The translations under genes and the position numbers were made by a program. A DNA stretch of 64,000 bases from Pleomorphomonas oryzae DSM 16300. Its GTDB lineage: Bacteria > Pseudomonadota > Alphaproteobacteria > Rhizobiales > Pleomorphomonadaceae. Below the pieces are notes generated by a model. That model worked only from the letters and a program-made list of their open reading frames with translations, was not told the origin of the DNA and did no database searches. Each line of letters begins with the position of its first letter. Position 1 is the first letter of the stretch. Where the stretch lies: positions 300,829 through 364,828 of the forward strand of contig NZ_AUHB01000005.1 in assembly GCF_000422965.1 (NCBI RefSeq), given 5' to 3'. Of the stretch, positions 63,659-64,000 are shown in pieces.

Positions 63659-64000
63659 TGTGAAGCCTCAAGAGGTTGTCGCTGGTTAGGTTGAGGCGAC
63701 TGATAGGGGTTTTGGCGTCAAGGCTACCGTGTGGTCTGTGCCAATTGTACATGTGGGTCCACTCTGGCAAGTGGGCTTTGCGGTGATCTGAGGTTGGATA
63801 GGCGCGTGCGTATGCCCATTCACGCAGAGCGGTCTGGATGAACCGCTCAGCCTTACCGTTGGTCTTCGGCGTATAGGGCTTCGTTCGGATGTGTTTCAGG
63901 CCGAGATCCTTGCAAGCCTTTGCGAAGTCTTTGGATTTGTAGCAGGATCCGTTGTCGGTCATCACGCGGGTTATGGTGATGCCGAAGCCATTGTAATAGG
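63654..64000 (-). CDS. IS481-family transposase, C-terminal part
   Basis: The coding frame runs off the right edge, so the N-terminus is missing. DDE integrase core pieces are visible: VMTDNGSCYKSKDF (second Asp), then RTKPYTPKTNGKAERFIQTALREW with the catalytic Glu in GKAERF, and the YNWHRPHGSL tail. The wording is that of IS481 transposases common in Alphaproteobacteria. Its stop codon lies in the target site, so the element supplies no stop of its own. The copy looks intact as far as seen. Confidence 0.9.
   Translation of the reverse strand, partial: YYNGFGITITRVMTDNGSCYKSKDFAKACKDLGLKHIRTKPYTPKTNGKAERFIQTALREWAYARAYPTSDHRKAHLPEWTHMYNWHRPHGSLDAKTPISRLNLTSDNLLRLHI
63659..64000 (-). mobile_element. 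IS481-family insertion sequence, right portion
   Basis: One end is at 63659 (TGTGAAGCC and onward, the inverted-repeat end); the element continues past the window. It carries the transposase described at 63654. No passenger genes are seen in this part. Confidence 0.8.

Overview
The window is high-GC DNA of the kind found in Alphaproteobacteria, most likely order Hyphomicrobiales (Rhizobiales). Grounds: gene families typical of soil and plant-associated members of that order (FrcK-like kinase, GatZ/KbaZ-type epimerase with tagatose kinase, many sugar ABC importers), RIME-like palindromic intergenic repeats, and TTGACA-type promoters. Genus cannot be fixed from sequence alone. No rRNA, tRNA, CRISPR array, prophage or replication origin was seen.

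Almost all of the window is carbohydrate uptake and catabolism. Nine ABC import systems lie side by side: (i) 1-5447, CUT1 type, left-truncated, ending in a cytosolic glycoside hydrolase; (ii) 5530-11738, CUT2 type with a fused ATPase-permease, a second permease, an LsrB/RhaS-like binding protein, a glutamine-amidotransferase-like protein and an FrcK-like kinase, with a divergent ROK regulator at 12004-13248; (iii) 13415-18514, CUT2 plus a TIM-barrel epimerase and a SIS-domain isomerase; (iv) 19632-21972, a cystine-type amino acid importer; (v) 22147-31041, a LacI-controlled operon with FAD oxidoreductase, CUT1 importer, SIS protein and PfkB kinase; (vi) 31846-39305, a PotABCD/AfuABC-like importer with Tat-exported binding protein, ROK regulator, TIM-barrel protein and Gfo/Idh/MocA oxidoreductase; (vii) 41230-50120, a CUT1 glucose-type importer with two VOC proteins, a TIM-barrel protein, a beta-propeller protein, an aldo/keto reductase and a LacI regulator; (viii) 50148-55935, CUT2 importer with tagatose-type kinase and GatZ-like epimerase; (ix) 56332-62694, CUT1 importer with a MetC-like PLP enzyme and a GntR regulator, next to a divergent XRE-cupin regulator. 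A LysR/SDR pair (39342-41175) sits between vi and vii. An IS481-family element enters from the right edge.

The systems share one design: a local repressor, an importer, then two or three enzymes (kinase, isomerase/epimerase, oxidoreductase). Genes are tightly coupled by ATGA or GTGA overlaps. Eight of the nine binding-protein genes are followed within about 10-65 nt by a strong hairpin, a layout expected to raise binding-protein mRNA over the downstream genes. Several operons show a readable promoter with a dyad or repeat over the -10/+1 region (31056-31104, 47659-47699, 11833-11873, 62738-62779).

The most interesting points are the fused CUT2 ATPase-permease, the near-universal hairpin after binding-protein genes, the shared TTAGCGCTAA operator in region vii, the unusual enzyme sets of systems v, vi and ix, and the IS481 insertion exactly at the stop codon of the XRE gene. 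Functions of substrates are inferred from family and context only.
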